A program made the translations under genes and the position numbers. 64,000 bases of DNA from the NCBI GenBank assembly GCA_905182195.1, contig CAJJAW010000001.1, forward strand, positions 1 through 64,000, read 5' to 3'. Of this stretch, positions 1 to 9,312 are shown one piece after another. Position 1 is the first letter of the stretch; each line of letters opens with the position of its first letter. Below the pieces are notes generated by a model, which saw nothing but the letters and a program-made list of their open reading frames with translations, was not told the DNA's origin and searched no databases. This DNA is from Alphaproteobacteria bacterium UBA4588. GTDB taxonomy: Bacteria > Pseudomonadota > Alphaproteobacteria > Rhodobacterales > Rhodobacteraceae.

Positions 1-1047
1 GCGGGCATAGGTTGTCTCGTCCAAGGTGAACAAAATTATCCGCAAGTTAGCGTTATTCCCGACGCGGTTAAGTAGTGCCTCTAAGCCTCGCACCCAGTCC
101 GCGGAAACTGGAATGTCTGCGCCCATATCGCGCCCAAAATTATCAAGTAAATTAACGTTAGTGTTTCGGCGGCTACCACCATGAATTTGCATAGTCAGTC
201 CATCTTCTACCGACATTTGAGCCATTTCGATGAGCATATGGCCGTAAAAACGTCTCGCATCATCCAAGGAGCCTGTTCCGCCTCTTAGACGTTGATATAT
301 TACCTCAGGGTCGCCCAAGAATTCTGTGTGGATAACTTCAATCGCGTGGTCTGTTGCCGTGGCACCCATGGCAACAAAATACTTACGGCGAGATCTTAAT
401 GCTTCAAGGTAACCATTATAGCTACCCAAATCGCAACCTGTTAACTGCGATAAATCACGAAGGTTTTGGACGAAATTGGGATCAATTGCATCGAGAACCC
501 CATCTGGACGGAAAGTGGGCAACACCCGGCCGCCCCAGCCGCTGTCTCTGATTGCCTTATGATGGCCTAAATCAGCCAAGGCTGTATCTGTAGTTGCTAG
601 TGTTTCTATATTGAAACGATCGAATAGTGCGCGAGGAAGATGGTCATCTTGTGCTAACTTCTCAACAATCTGATCATATATTGAATCTGCTGTAAACGCG
701 GACAGCCCTAACTTAATCTGCAACGTTTCACGCAGAACGTAATCTATCCAAGTACGTGATGGCGTACCAAAAAAAAGATGCCAATGCGCTGCAAAAAGTC
801 GAAAAACCTCACGTGGATCGGCATCTTGCCCTCGCGATCCAACACCTAAATCTGCCAGCGGAATGCCCTGTGAATATAGCATGCGAAAGACATAGTGATC
901 GGGTATGACTAGAAGTTCAGCTGGATTTTTAAATGCGTTGTTTTGAGAAAACCAAATAGGATCACAATGACCATGGGGAGAGACGATCGGCAATCCTTTA
1001 ATCGCTTGATAGAGCGCGTCCGTGGATGCATTAAAATTGCTTGTCAC
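1..1047 (-). CDS. uxaC: Uronate (glucuronate) isomerase, 3' end cut by window edge
   Basis: Isomerises D-glucuronate to D-fructuronate or galacturonate to tagaturonate in the cytoplasm, the first step of hexuronate breakdown. The 349 visible residues read without a break from a GTG start at 1047, preceded by GGAG eight bases away. The amidohydrolase-type metal motif SPHGHCDP is at residues 23-30 (His25, His27), and the last visible residues include the family stretch LFTLDETTYAR. The family is about 470 residues, so roughly 120 C-terminal residues lie outside the window. It is transcribed away from the Gfo/Idh-uxuA operon across a 103-base gap. The family assignment is strong; which uronate is preferred cannot be read from the sequence. 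Confidence 0.93.
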   Translation of the reverse strand, partial: MTSNFNASTDALYQAIKGLPIVSPHGHCDPIWFSQNNAFKNPAELLVIPDHYVFRMLYSQGIPLADLGVGSRGQDADPREVFRLFAAHWHLFFGTPSRTWIDYVLRETLQIKLGLSAFTADSIYDQIVEKLAQDDHLPRALFDRFNIETLATTDTALADLGHHKAIRDSGWGGRVLPTFRPDGVLDAIDPNFVQNLRDLSQLTGCDLGSYNGYLEALRSRRKYFVAMGATATDHAIEVIHTEFLGDPEVIYQRLRGGTGSLDDARRFYGHMLIEMAQMSVEDGLTMQIHGGSRRNTNVNLLDNFGRDMGADIPVSADWVRGLEALLNRVGNNANLRIILFTLDETTYAR

Positions 1048-1089
1048 TTTTAGCACTCCAATAACTATGTTTCTGTATTTACACACATA

Positions 1090-1116
1090 TTGCAGGTTGT
1101 ATCTTGCCTGTACAAT
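1090..1116. promoter_or_regulatory. Candidate shared promoter/operator between uxaC and the Gfo/Idh-uxuA operon
   Basis: The 103-base divergent gap contains an inverted repeat, TTGTA (1097-1101) and TACAA (1111-1115), overlapping a plausible -10 box TACAAT (1111-1116) for the rightward operon. Uronate genes are commonly controlled by GntR-family repressors that bind short palindromes. No regulator gene is visible here, so the assignment is inference. Confidence 0.3.
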
Positions 1117-1150
1117 GCTCCAAAGTAAATTAGAGATAGGGGGAGGCACG

Positions 1151-2173
1151 ATGAATATTGTATTAATCGGCTTGGGCATGGTTGCGACCACGCATGTGAC
1201 TGCTATCCAAAGCTCTAACCAAGGTTTGACGCTTCATGGCGTGTTGGGACGAGATCCTGTTCATACAGCTAATTTTGCGGCAATTAAAGGAACGCATGCT
1301 TACGCATCTGTGGCTGATATCGCGCGGGATGGCTCGGTTGATTTTGTAATTCTCGCGACCCCACCAGATACACGTCATGACATCGTTGAAACCCTTGCTG
1401 CAGCGGGTAAACCTATCTTAATGGAAAAACCAATAGAACGAGATTTAACAGCCGCTACCAAGATAGTTGAGATGTGCGAAAAAGAGTCAGTCCCACTGGG
1501 TATTGTGTTCCAACATCGCGCACGCGAAGCCTCGATAGCGCTTAAATCAGCGATAGGATTAGGAGCCTTAGGAGAAATTTGTACTGTAGAATTGCGCGTC
1601 CCATGGTGGCGTGATCAAAGTTACTACGATGTTTCAGGACGTGGAAGTTACGCTCGCGACGGCGGTGGCGTCATGATATCTCAAGCAATACATACACTGG
1701 ATCTAGCTATGTGGTTACTTGGGCCGATTTCCACCATTCAGGCACTAATGCGGCGTACGCCGCTGCATGAGCTAGAGGCTGAAGACTGGGCTGGTGCCTT
1801 GTTCGAGACTGAATGTGGAGCGGTTGGAACTTTGATGGCGACAACAGCTGCGTATTCTGGTGAGGCTGAGACAATAACTTTACAAGGCACCAAAGCTGCG
1901 GCACATCTTGGATCAGGCGTGTTGACGATAAAATATTTTAACGGCGAAACTGAGTTATTTGGCGTCGCTTCAACAACTGGTAGTGGAGCTGATCCGATGG
2001 CCTTTAGCCATGTATGGCACCAATCTGTAATTGAGGATTTTGCATGGTCATTGAGCAACAATCAGCCACCAATGGCAACGGCGCGCAGCGGCTTGCGCAC
2101 CCATGCGGTGATTGATGCCATGCAACATGCGAGCCGTACCGGTCAACGTGTAGAGGTGTCCTCATGCAATTAA
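1151..2173 (+). CDS. Gfo/Idh/MocA family NAD(P)-dependent oxidoreductase (first of three)
   Basis: 340 residues. An N-terminal Rossmann fold begins with VLIGLGMVATTH; the catalytic EKP motif is at residues 92-94 and a GGGVMISQAIHTLDL stretch lies in the substrate domain. I place the start at 1151 because AGGGGGAGG lies just upstream; a longer in-frame extension to 1022 runs into the divergent promoter region. It overlaps the next gene by ten bases. Members oxidise or reduce sugars and sugar acids. The position with uxuA and uxaC suggests a uronate-related substrate, possibly supplying the fructuronate reductase step missing here, but this is inference. Confidence 0.88.
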   Translation: MNIVLIGLGMVATTHVTAIQSSNQGLTLHGVLGRDPVHTANFAAIKGTHAYASVADIARDGSVDFVILATPPDTRHDIVETLAAAGKPILMEKPIERDLTAATKIVEMCEKESVPLGIVFQHRAREASIALKSAIGLGALGEICTVELRVPWWRDQSYYDVSGRGSYARDGGGVMISQAIHTLDLAMWLLGPISTIQALMRRTPLHELEAEDWAGALFETECGAVGTLMATTAAYSGEAETITLQGTKAAAHLGSGVLTIKYFNGETELFGVASTTGSGADPMAFSHVWHQSVIEDFAWSLSNNQPPMATARSGLRTHAVIDAMQHASRTGQRVEVSSCN

Positions 2174-3165
2174 CCTGCATCGCCCTTGGACTTGACCATC
2201 GACACATTTATGGCATGACCGAAAATATGAAAAAATCAGGGGTTGAATGCCTTGGCTTCTGGACCTTAGGGAATCCAGAAACGTTAGGCGGTTACGTTAA
2301 ACGTTTTCCAAATATACCACGTTTTGACAGGCTTGAAGATGCGCTGGAATGCGGTGCAGATCTTGCGATGGTATCGGCCATTCCAGCGGATCGCGCTAAC
2401 TTAACGGTGAAAGCTATGCAACATGGAATGGATGTGATGAGCGATAAACCAGGTTGCACCACTTTATTACAATTAGATCAAATCAAAGCAGCAGTACTTA
2501 AAACAGGTCGTATTTGGTCAGTCAATTTTTCAGAACGGTTTGAGACGCCAGTTAGTACCCGTGCATCTGAATTAGTCGCTGCAGGTGCAATTGGCAAAGT
2601 AGTTCAAACTGTGGGCCTTGGCCCACACCGCCTGAACCGTACGACGCGGCCAGATTGGTTTTTTCAAAGAGAACGTTACGGCGGTATATTAACTGATATT
2701 GCATCACATCAAATTGACCAATTTTTGCATTACACAGGGTCTGATACTGCGCAGATCACCCATGCTTTCACTGCCAACTATGCCAACCCAGAAGACCCTT
2801 ATTTGCAAGATTTTGGTGAAATCAACCTACGTAGCGAGCAAGGTACTGGCTATATTCGGGTGGATTGGTTCACACCAGATGCTCTACCAACTTGGGGCGA
2901 TGGCCGCCTAACAATTCTTGGTACCGAAGGCTATCTTGAACTTCGTAAGTATGTCGATGTTGGTGGAAGTGAGGGCGCTGATCACTTGATCTTGGTGAAC
3001 CAATCGAAGAGTGAAAAAATAGATGCATCAAATGCAGGCCTTCCATATTTTTCACGCCTCGCACATGATATCGAACACCGATCGGAAACGGCCATGACGC
3101 AAGCATATTGTTTTACCGTTATGGAGTTGGCCTTGCTGGCACAACAAATGGCAGAAGCAGAATGA
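2164..3165 (+). CDS. Gfo/Idh/MocA family oxidoreductase with DKP in place of EKP (second of three)
   Basis: 333 residues, starting inside the end of the previous gene. The N-terminus (ALGLDHRHIYGM) is an atypical Rossmann opening without a clean GxGxxG. The usual EKP is replaced by DKP at residues 94-96. A conserved GGILTDIASHQIDQFLHYTG segment in the C-terminal domain fits the family. The stop overlaps the next start as ATGA, indicating translational coupling. The altered cofactor and active-site motifs suggest a divergent substrate or mechanism; no specific reaction can be named. It is one of a set of three paralogues in a uronate operon. Confidence 0.85.
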   Translation: MQLTCIALGLDHRHIYGMTENMKKSGVECLGFWTLGNPETLGGYVKRFPNIPRFDRLEDALECGADLAMVSAIPADRANLTVKAMQHGMDVMSDKPGCTTLLQLDQIKAAVLKTGRIWSVNFSERFETPVSTRASELVAAGAIGKVVQTVGLGPHRLNRTTRPDWFFQRERYGGILTDIASHQIDQFLHYTGSDTAQITHAFTANYANPEDPYLQDFGEINLRSEQGTGYIRVDWFTPDALPTWGDGRLTILGTEGYLELRKYVDVGGSEGADHLILVNQSKSEKIDASNAGLPYFSRLAHDIEHRSETAMTQAYCFTVMELALLAQQMAEAE

Positions 3166-4214
3166 TTAATATTGCTATTATTGGTGCGGGTATTGGCCGT
3201 GAACACCTTGCTGCTTTACGGAAACTTTCTAGCAAATTTAGGGTGGTTGCGGTTGTTGATCAAAATTTAGAACGTATTGAAGAAATTCGTGATGGGGATA
3301 CCTTCGCTGCGGTTTCCGACATAAAAAAAGTACTTACTGATCCAGAAATAGACGTCATAGACATTTGCCTGCCACCGCATTTACACGTTTCAGTTACGCT
3401 CGATGCGCTGAATTTAGGGAAGCATGTGATTTGTGAAAAGCCATTGGCGACCTCGTTAGCTGATGTGGATATAATTGTGGATGCCGCAAAACGAAACCGA
3501 CGCCATGTTTTCCCAGTATTTCAATATCGTTGGGGTCGATCACTTGCTCAACTACGGCACCTTGTGAGGTTGGGATTGCCTGGAGAGGTGCAGACAGCTT
3601 CGTTGGAGACTCATTGGTCGCGGGCGGCAAACTATTATGCAATACCATGGCGCGGCACCTGGGCTGGAGAACGTGGTGGGGCTGTTTTGGGCCATGCTAT
3701 TCATAATCATGATCTGCTAACCCATATCGCTGGTGAGGTTGCCGCAGTATCTGCGATGACAACAACCCGTGTGAACGAGATCGAGACGGAGGATTGTGCG
3801 GCCATCAGCTTTTCCATGACTTCAGGCGCGCTATGCACTAGTAGCATTACTCTTGGTGCGGCAGTTGATGAAACGCGGATAAGAGTTGTATTTGAAAACC
3901 TTACCGCCACTTCAGGCAAGGCGCCTTATGCACCGGGAGTGCCTAAATGGGAGTTCAAGGCCCGTGTTCCAGAATGCCAGCCAAAGATTGATAATGCTAT
4001 CAGTGACACACCTTTTGAGGCCACCGGATTCCAAGGTTTTTTTAATGAAGTTGGCAAGGCTATAAATGGCGTACCAAACTGTGCGGTTACCTTGAAAGAA
4101 GGAGCCGCGTCCATTGCTCTTGTCACTGCAATTTATCATGCAGCTCGCACGGGAGAAAGGGTAATGCTCCCACTGTTATCCGATCATATGCTCTACAAAG
4201 GATGGATGCCATGA
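3162..4214 (+). CDS. Gfo/Idh/MocA family oxidoreductase (third of three)
   Basis: 350 residues with a canonical opening INIAIIGAGIGREHLAAL and EKP at residues 92-94. The start at 3162 is chosen from the ATGA overlap with the preceding stop; upstream in-frame starts at 3108 would lie deep in the previous gene. The substrate domain contains a GGAVLGHAIHNHDLLTHIAG segment matching the family's His/Asp catalytic region. The stop again overlaps the uxuA start by four bases, so the operon is tightly coupled. The likely role is NAD(P)-linked conversion of a uronate or derived sugar acid; the substrate is unknown. Confidence 0.88.
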   Translation: MINIAIIGAGIGREHLAALRKLSSKFRVVAVVDQNLERIEEIRDGDTFAAVSDIKKVLTDPEIDVIDICLPPHLHVSVTLDALNLGKHVICEKPLATSLADVDIIVDAAKRNRRHVFPVFQYRWGRSLAQLRHLVRLGLPGEVQTASLETHWSRAANYYAIPWRGTWAGERGGAVLGHAIHNHDLLTHIAGEVAAVSAMTTTRVNEIETEDCAAISFSMTSGALCTSSITLGAAVDETRIRVVFENLTATSGKAPYAPGVPKWEFKARVPECQPKIDNAISDTPFEATGFQGFFNEVGKAINGVPNCAVTLKEGAASIALVTAIYHAARTGERVMLPLLSDHMLYKGWMP

Positions 4215-5416
4215 AGCAATGTTGGCGTTGGTTTGGTCCTGAGGACCCAATTGGATTATCTGATTTGCATCAAGTTGGTGTTGAGGGAATTGTGACGGCG
4301 TTGCATAACATTCCACCAGGCGAAACTTGGGACCGGGAGGCTATTTCTGAACGGCAGTCAGTTCTACATGCTGATGGATATGCCTGGGATGTTGTTGAAA
4401 GCTTGCCTGTGTCCGAAGCTATCAAGACACAAACAAAGCGGATGGCAGATCATATTGCGGCTTATAAAGCTAGTTTATATGCCTTAGCTGCTCAAGACGT
4501 TAAGGTAGTCTGTTACAACTTTATGCCGATCTTGGATTGGACCCGAACTTCACTGCGCGCAAAGCAAGCGCATGGTGGTGCAGCTATGCTATTTGATCTT
4601 GTTGATTTTGCAGTATTCGATCTACACATTTTAGAACGTGCGGCTGGTGTAGATGATTATCCTGTAGATGTGCTTGATGCCGCACAGGAGCGCTTTTACG
4701 AAATGTCTGACAGTGCTAAAAAAACATTGCAAAATAATATTACTGCCGGCTTGCCTGGGGCCAATGATAGCTGGAGCGTTGAAGACGTTCGTTCATTACT
4801 TGAAACTTATACGGGTATTACGCCAAAGCGTTTGCGGACAAATCTAATAGACTTCCTATCAGAAGTAGCACCTGTCGCTCAAAGCCTTGGTTTGCGCCTG
4901 TGTTGTCACCCTGATGACCCACCATTTTCACTTTTGGGGTTGCCTAGAGTGATGTCTAATAGCGATGATTATGCTGCAGTTCTCGCAGCAGTCAATCTGC
5001 CGGCAAACGGTGCAACTTTATGCACTGGGTCGCTAGGCGTTGCAGAGAATTTTGATGGCCCCGCTTTTGTACGACGGCATGGTCCGCGCATTCACTTCGC
5101 TCACTTACGAAATACTACACGTATAATGGGTTCAGATCCTAATAAGCCTAATTTTTTTGAGGCAGCACATTTAGACGGTGATACCGATATGGTTGGTACC
5201 GTGCTCGCCTTGCTTGCTGAACAAAAACGCCGAAAGGCAGATGGCCGCATTGATTGGGAAATTCCTATGCGCCCAGATCACGGTCAAGAACTGCTCAATG
5301 ACTTGGGCGGGCATAGCACGCCTGGTTACCCTTTAATTGGCAGGATGCGTGGGTTGGCGGAATTACGTGGGATAATGGCAGCCGGCACTTACAACCAAGG
5401 TGCTAACTTGAAATAA
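4211..5416 (+). CDS. uxuA: Mannonate dehydratase
   Basis: 401 residues. Converts D-mannonate to 2-keto-3-deoxygluconate in the cytoplasm, feeding the Entner-Doudoroff pathway. The N-terminus CWRWFGPEDPIGLSDL and TALHNIPPGETW are family hallmarks, and CCHPDDPPF plus IHFAHLRNT carry metal and active-site residues. An in-frame ATG nine bases earlier (4202) is less likely because AAAGGA sits eight bases before 4211 and the MKQCWRW start matches known family N-termini. It is the last gene of the Gfo/Idh operon. No uxuB-type fructuronate reductase is visible beside it, which is unusual for this pathway. Confidence 0.95.
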   Translation: MKQCWRWFGPEDPIGLSDLHQVGVEGIVTALHNIPPGETWDREAISERQSVLHADGYAWDVVESLPVSEAIKTQTKRMADHIAAYKASLYALAAQDVKVVCYNFMPILDWTRTSLRAKQAHGGAAMLFDLVDFAVFDLHILERAAGVDDYPVDVLDAAQERFYEMSDSAKKTLQNNITAGLPGANDSWSVEDVRSLLETYTGITPKRLRTNLIDFLSEVAPVAQSLGLRLCCHPDDPPFSLLGLPRVMSNSDDYAAVLAAVNLPANGATLCTGSLGVAENFDGPAFVRRHGPRIHFAHLRNTTRIMGSDPNKPNFFEAAHLDGDTDMVGTVLALLAEQKRRKADGRIDWEIPMRPDHGQELLNDLGGHSTPGYPLIGRMRGLAELRGIMAAGTYNQGANLK

Positions 5417-5510
5417 TAAAGCTTATCGGTTCAATGAAAATAATTCTAAATTGCAATAACTCGAAACTAGTTTCTTGCAATTAGTTCGTTTGGGCTAGTA
5501 ACCGCAGCTG

Positions 5511-6413
5511 CTACGCGAGCCACGCCAGTAAGACTAAGGTTAAGATTGATGTCCAGATAATAACTGGAGCAATTGTATCCGTCCTAACTTTGTATAGCAT
5601 TGCGAGTGCAAAGGCCATTGCACCTGATGGGCCCGCGGCGTTTAATAAGAGAAGTTCATTCCAGATAAGAGGCCGATTTCCCAACTGCAATAATAAGGCG
5701 ACGACAATTGGCAGCAGACATAATTTAATAAGAGCGATGACTGTCATCTTTTTCGTAGGAAACATCTGATGACCTGACAAAATTACACCGAGAGCAAACA
5801 GCGTCAAAGGTGCGGCCCCAGCCCCCGCAAACTTGGACGCCACTAAAATTGGCTCGGGTGCTATTATGCCAAAAACGTTTGTGCATAAACCCAAAAAAAT
5901 AGCGATCAGAACTGGGTTCTTGAGCAACCTCGCAAGGCTTTGTATTGCTGATTGACCCTTATTTACCAATAAATCTGTAGTTATTATGAAAAAGGCAAAC
6001 GTAAAAGTTGCATCCCAGACCACGATGGCAGTAATTGGCAGGTTGCCATCATTTCCATAAATAAGAGATGAAATTGGCCATATATAAAGTAGTGAGTTCA
6101 CAAACACTGTTGCCATTGCCAAGAGCCAAGCTTCTGCCAACTCACACTTGAGTATAAAGACTCCGACCGCCAACGCTAACACAAAAACAATAGCCTGCCC
6201 AATCGCATAAAGTGCAATGGCATCAAAGTAAAACTCACTTAAATCTACGCTATTAACTAGTGGGAATATCAATGCTGGCTGGAGAATTAAAAACGCAATG
6301 CGGTTCAGTGTTGCAGCCTCTGCATGTGAGACAAATTTTCTGCGCCCCATCACAAAACCTAATACCATAACCGAAAAAACGGGCAAAATATCATGCGTTA
6401 GTATTTCAAACAT
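5511..6413 (-). CDS. AEC family (auxin efflux carrier-like) membrane transporter
   Basis: 300 residues with about eight to ten hydrophobic segments spread over the whole length, in the pattern of AEC carriers, a family that includes malonate and other organic acid transporters. The segment GPSGAMAFALAMLYKV near the C-terminus is typical. I start at the ATG at 6413 (MFEILTHDILPVFS), since the family begins with a transmembrane helix; a longer reading from 6461 adds a sequence unlike the family. Directly upstream lies the glpD remnant, so this gene may have acquired its promoter from the debris. The substrate cannot be assigned. Confidence 0.85.
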   Translation of the reverse strand: MFEILTHDILPVFSVMVLGFVMGRRKFVSHAEAATLNRIAFLILQPALIFPLVNSVDLSEFYFDAIALYAIGQAIVFVLALAVGVFILKCELAEAWLLAMATVFVNSLLYIWPISSLIYGNDGNLPITAIVVWDATFTFAFFIITTDLLVNKGQSAIQSLARLLKNPVLIAIFLGLCTNVFGIIAPEPILVASKFAGAGAAPLTLFALGVILSGHQMFPTKKMTVIALIKLCLLPIVVALLLQLGNRPLIWNELLLLNAAGPSGAMAFALAMLYKVRTDTIAPVIIWTSILTLVLLAWLA

Positions 6414-6441
6414 TTTTTTTGGCCCTAGATTTGCACCAGTA

Positions 6442-6607
6442 TTAAAGATAACACAAACCATGCGGAAGCAATTCTGTCGACGCAGACGACGTTGCTGCTA
6501 CAGTCGGTCATTTCAGCAAGTTCAACACTCAAGTCACGCCCAGCGGCCTCACGGGCAATGCCACAGTCATTGATGCCTCCACCAATAATAAACGTCGATA
6601 ACCTCAT
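6442..6607 (-). pseudogene. glpD: Remnant of the 5' end of glycerol-3-phosphate dehydrogenase (glpD)
   Basis: From the ATG at 6607 the reading FIIGGGINDCGIAREAAGRD is the FAD-binding N-terminus of GlpD. After about residue 36 the frame changes by one base near 6500 and continues ATSSASTEL then HGLCYL, matching the GlpD segment that normally follows (ATSSASTKLIHGGLRYLE). It then reaches a stop near 6444. Only about 52 of the usual 500 or more codons remain. It is a real relic because homology crosses the frame break in the correct order. No other glpD part is visible nearby. Confidence 0.85.
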
Positions 6608-6679
6608 GTTTAATGCTCTGGTTCAAAATATGCCGTAAAGCTGTCTATCTACATTTTTTATTTAGTATTTGCATTAGCT

Positions 6680-7870
6680 CTATTCGTTTAACCGTTTTAT
6701 GTCCAAAGGCTTCTGCATTAGAGCTATAATAGCTCCAAACAACAATAATATGGCTGCAACCAAAAGGCTGGTCCCTATATTTTGAGATAGGTCTCCAATC
6801 AGTCCCGCGCCATAGGGCCCGAGTGTTTGCGCGACTGCAAATACCACAGTGAAAAGACTGATTGCTTGCCCCCAACTTTCAGGAGGTAAGTTTTGACGGG
6901 TAAAATTGGTAACTGCACTTGGTGCCATAAACACTGATAATCCAAATACCACTGCTGAAATTAGCAGTGAAGTGCTCCCAGGCCAGACCACAGGTAGAGC
7001 GGATCCAATGGCGATGCCGGTTAAAATAAATGCCAAGGGAATTCCAGACGCATGGCGTGCTAATATTGGACGCCAAATCATTGGGGAGATGCAGATGCTT
7101 AATCCAAGAAGAACCCAGACCAATGTTATGAAAGTATAACTTTCTGCCTGTTCGGTCATCCAAGCGGATAGAAATGTAAGATAGACAATGTAGCCAAGGC
7201 CAAATCCAGCATATCCAGCCATTTCAGGAAGCATGCGGCGGACCGGTAATGCAGTGGCCTTGCTCTTAAATTGCACTGGTGCGCGTAGCTGTAGTGCAGC
7301 CCAAAGGCTTAAGGGTAAAAACGTAATGCTGATTGCACCTACCGCAATCCATGCCATTGGCCAATAACTGTTACCATAAACATCCAGCATTAATGGCAAG
7401 GTGGCGCCGGCAAATACAATTCCTATCCCACCACCTGTTCCAAACAGGATTGCAATTGCAAGTGCATTTCGGCGGGGGTCATTTGGGAACAACCCAGCTG
7501 CTAAAACGCCTGCAGTAGAAAATGACATTGCCCCAAATAGCCCAGCCAGAATGCGCCAAAGGGTTTGCCACCAAAGAGCTGCGTTCATCCCAGTAGCCAA
7601 TAGTGCGATTGTGGTGGTGATGAGCCCGAAAGCAAACAGGAACGTTGGAGAGGTGCGTCGAATAAGCAGCATTGTTATCACTGCGCCCGCAATATAGCCC
7701 AAGGCATTACCGGTGTTTAGCCAGCCAGCCTGTGCATAATTCCAGCCCATTTCTGACTTCATCGCAGGTAAAATAAGACCATATGAAAATCTTGCAAAGC
7801 CATTGGTAACTGTTACGCCAAGCGCAAGTCCGGTAAGTACTAACCATGGGCGTCCCAGCCTCTCTCTCAT
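6680..7870 (-). CDS. MFS transporter, YbfB/YjiJ-like
   Basis: 396 residues with about twelve hydrophobic segments and an N-terminal GLALGVTVTNGFARFSYGLI motif characteristic of the YbfB/YjiJ branch of the major facilitator superfamily. The start at 7870 is preceded by AGGA seven bases away. It stands alone between the glpD remnant and a 300-base gap, on the strand opposite to the oxidoreductase at 8182. The substrate is unknown; the branch is poorly characterised. Confidence 0.87.
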   Translation of the reverse strand: MRERLGRPWLVLTGLALGVTVTNGFARFSYGLILPAMKSEMGWNYAQAGWLNTGNALGYIAGAVITMLLIRRTSPTFLFAFGLITTTIALLATGMNAALWWQTLWRILAGLFGAMSFSTAGVLAAGLFPNDPRRNALAIAILFGTGGGIGIVFAGATLPLMLDVYGNSYWPMAWIAVGAISITFLPLSLWAALQLRAPVQFKSKATALPVRRMLPEMAGYAGFGLGYIVYLTFLSAWMTEQAESYTFITLVWVLLGLSICISPMIWRPILARHASGIPLAFILTGIAIGSALPVVWPGSTSLLISAVVFGLSVFMAPSAVTNFTRQNLPPESWGQAISLFTVVFAVAQTLGPYGAGLIGDLSQNIGTSLLVAAILLLFGAIIALMQKPLDIKRLNE

Positions 7871-8181
7871 GTCTGGGTCCTGGTGATCTGCATTAAAAAA
7901 ATCATAAAGTACCCTGAAATGAAATGGATCAGACGCAAATGACTGGATCAGTCTGAAGGTTAGAGCATGTCAGGCCTTTGGTCCATGCAGCTGATTTGGC
8001 TTCTGTTAGACTATTCACATAGCCACAGCCACTATCTGTATTCGGATTGCCTACTGCCTACTGCTGACGCCTCGATTTTTATGTTGATAGAACCTTTGTG
8101 CTCACTTCAAAACTTTAATTTTGGTAATGCGAGAGCAAAAGAATGATGGTATATTTTTTAAAATTAATTTGGGAGAATGAA

Positions 8182-9210
8182 ATGCCACAAAAAATAAATA
8201 CTAACCGTCGAGTGGTGCTCGCAGAGCGCCCAAATGGTTTGCCAAATAAGAATACTCTTAAATTGGAGGAACGTGACCTTCCCACGGCGGGTATGGGTGA
8301 GATGCTTTTGCAAACCTCTTATTTGTCACTTGACCCCTATATGCGTGGCCGCATGAACGATACAAAATCTTACGCCGAACCGGTTAAGCTTGGTGAGGTA
8401 ATGACCGGTCAAGTTGTAGCCCAAGTTATTAGTACAAAATGTGACGGTTTTGACAAAGGTGATTACGTTCTCGCTAGCAGTGGCTGGCAGGATTATGCAG
8501 TGTCCGATGGTGTCGGTGTTAGAAACTTGGGTAATAGTCCTGACAACCCATCTTGGTTTTTGGGTATTCTGGGAATGCCTGGCTATACAGCCTATGCAGG
8601 TCTGTTGCAGATTGGCGAACCAAAACCTGGTGAAACTGTGGTTGTAGCCGCTGCGTCAGGTCCTGTTGGGGCCACTGTTGGACAAATAGCAAGGATAAAA
8701 GGCTGTCGTGTTGTTGGTATCGCTGGTGGCGCTGATAAATGTGCTCATGTAGTAGAAAATCTCGGATTTGATGTCTGTATTGACCATAGAGCTGAAGATT
8801 TTTCTGAACAACTTAAAGCCGCCTGCCCTAAAGGGATCGACGTCTACTTTGAAAACGTTGGGGGTAAAGTACTTTACGCAGTTTTGCCGCTTTTGAATGC
8901 CTTTGCCCGGATGCCAGTTTGTGGCGTTGTGTCTTGGTACAATCTCACTGGCTTGCCTGAAGGCCCAGACTTTGGGCCCGCCATCATGGGAACTATCCTA
9001 CGGATGAAAGTCAAAGTTGAGGGCTTCATTATTTTTGATAGCTTTCCCCAAAGCCTCTTTAAAGATTTTATACGCGATATGTCAGAGTGGCTGAGCTCTA
9101 GTAAAGTACGCTACAAAGAGCAGGTGGTTGAGGGGCTAGAAAATGCACCCGCGGCACTAAATGATCTGTTGGTTGGAGACAGTTTTGGAAAAATAGTTGT
9201 GAAGGTGTAG
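8182..9210 (+). CDS. Zinc-free MDR-family NADP-dependent oxidoreductase (CurA / leukotriene B4 dehydrogenase-like)
   Basis: 342 residues. Enzymes of this group use NADPH to reduce the double bond of enones and enals in the cytoplasm. The family signature SLDPYMRGRM lies near residue 50, and the nucleotide-binding loop AAASGPVGATVGQIA is in the middle. No structural-zinc cysteine cluster is seen, consistent with the zinc-free branch. The start at 8182 is chosen because GGGAG sits upstream of MPQKINTN; an in-frame start at 8143 adds a hydrophobic stretch foreign to the family. The physiological substrate is unknown. Confidence 0.92.
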   Translation: MPQKINTNRRVVLAERPNGLPNKNTLKLEERDLPTAGMGEMLLQTSYLSLDPYMRGRMNDTKSYAEPVKLGEVMTGQVVAQVISTKCDGFDKGDYVLASSGWQDYAVSDGVGVRNLGNSPDNPSWFLGILGMPGYTAYAGLLQIGEPKPGETVVVAAASGPVGATVGQIARIKGCRVVGIAGGADKCAHVVENLGFDVCIDHRAEDFSEQLKAACPKGIDVYFENVGGKVLYAVLPLLNAFARMPVCGVVSWYNLTGLPEGPDFGPAIMGTILRMKVKVEGFIIFDSFPQSLFKDFIRDMSEWLSSSKVRYKEQVVEGLENAPAALNDLLVGDSFGKIVVKV

Positions 9211-9312
9211 TGTAAGTTTTTATAATGCCAAGCCAACTGAAGATTTGAGTAATATTTTCAAAAATTTTTTGGAGCAGAAGTGCATAAAAGAGAATAGGGG
9301 TGCGGCGATAAA

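Noticed and set aside
354-551. 65-residue rightward frame inside the uxaC region
   Set aside because: It lies antisense to the continuous uxaC coding sequence and has no ribosome binding site or family resemblance.
5455-5495. Short palindromes (GAAACTAGTTTC, TTGCAA pair) between uxuA and the AEC gene
   Set aside because: Could be a weak bidirectional terminator but there is no clear U-run on either strand.
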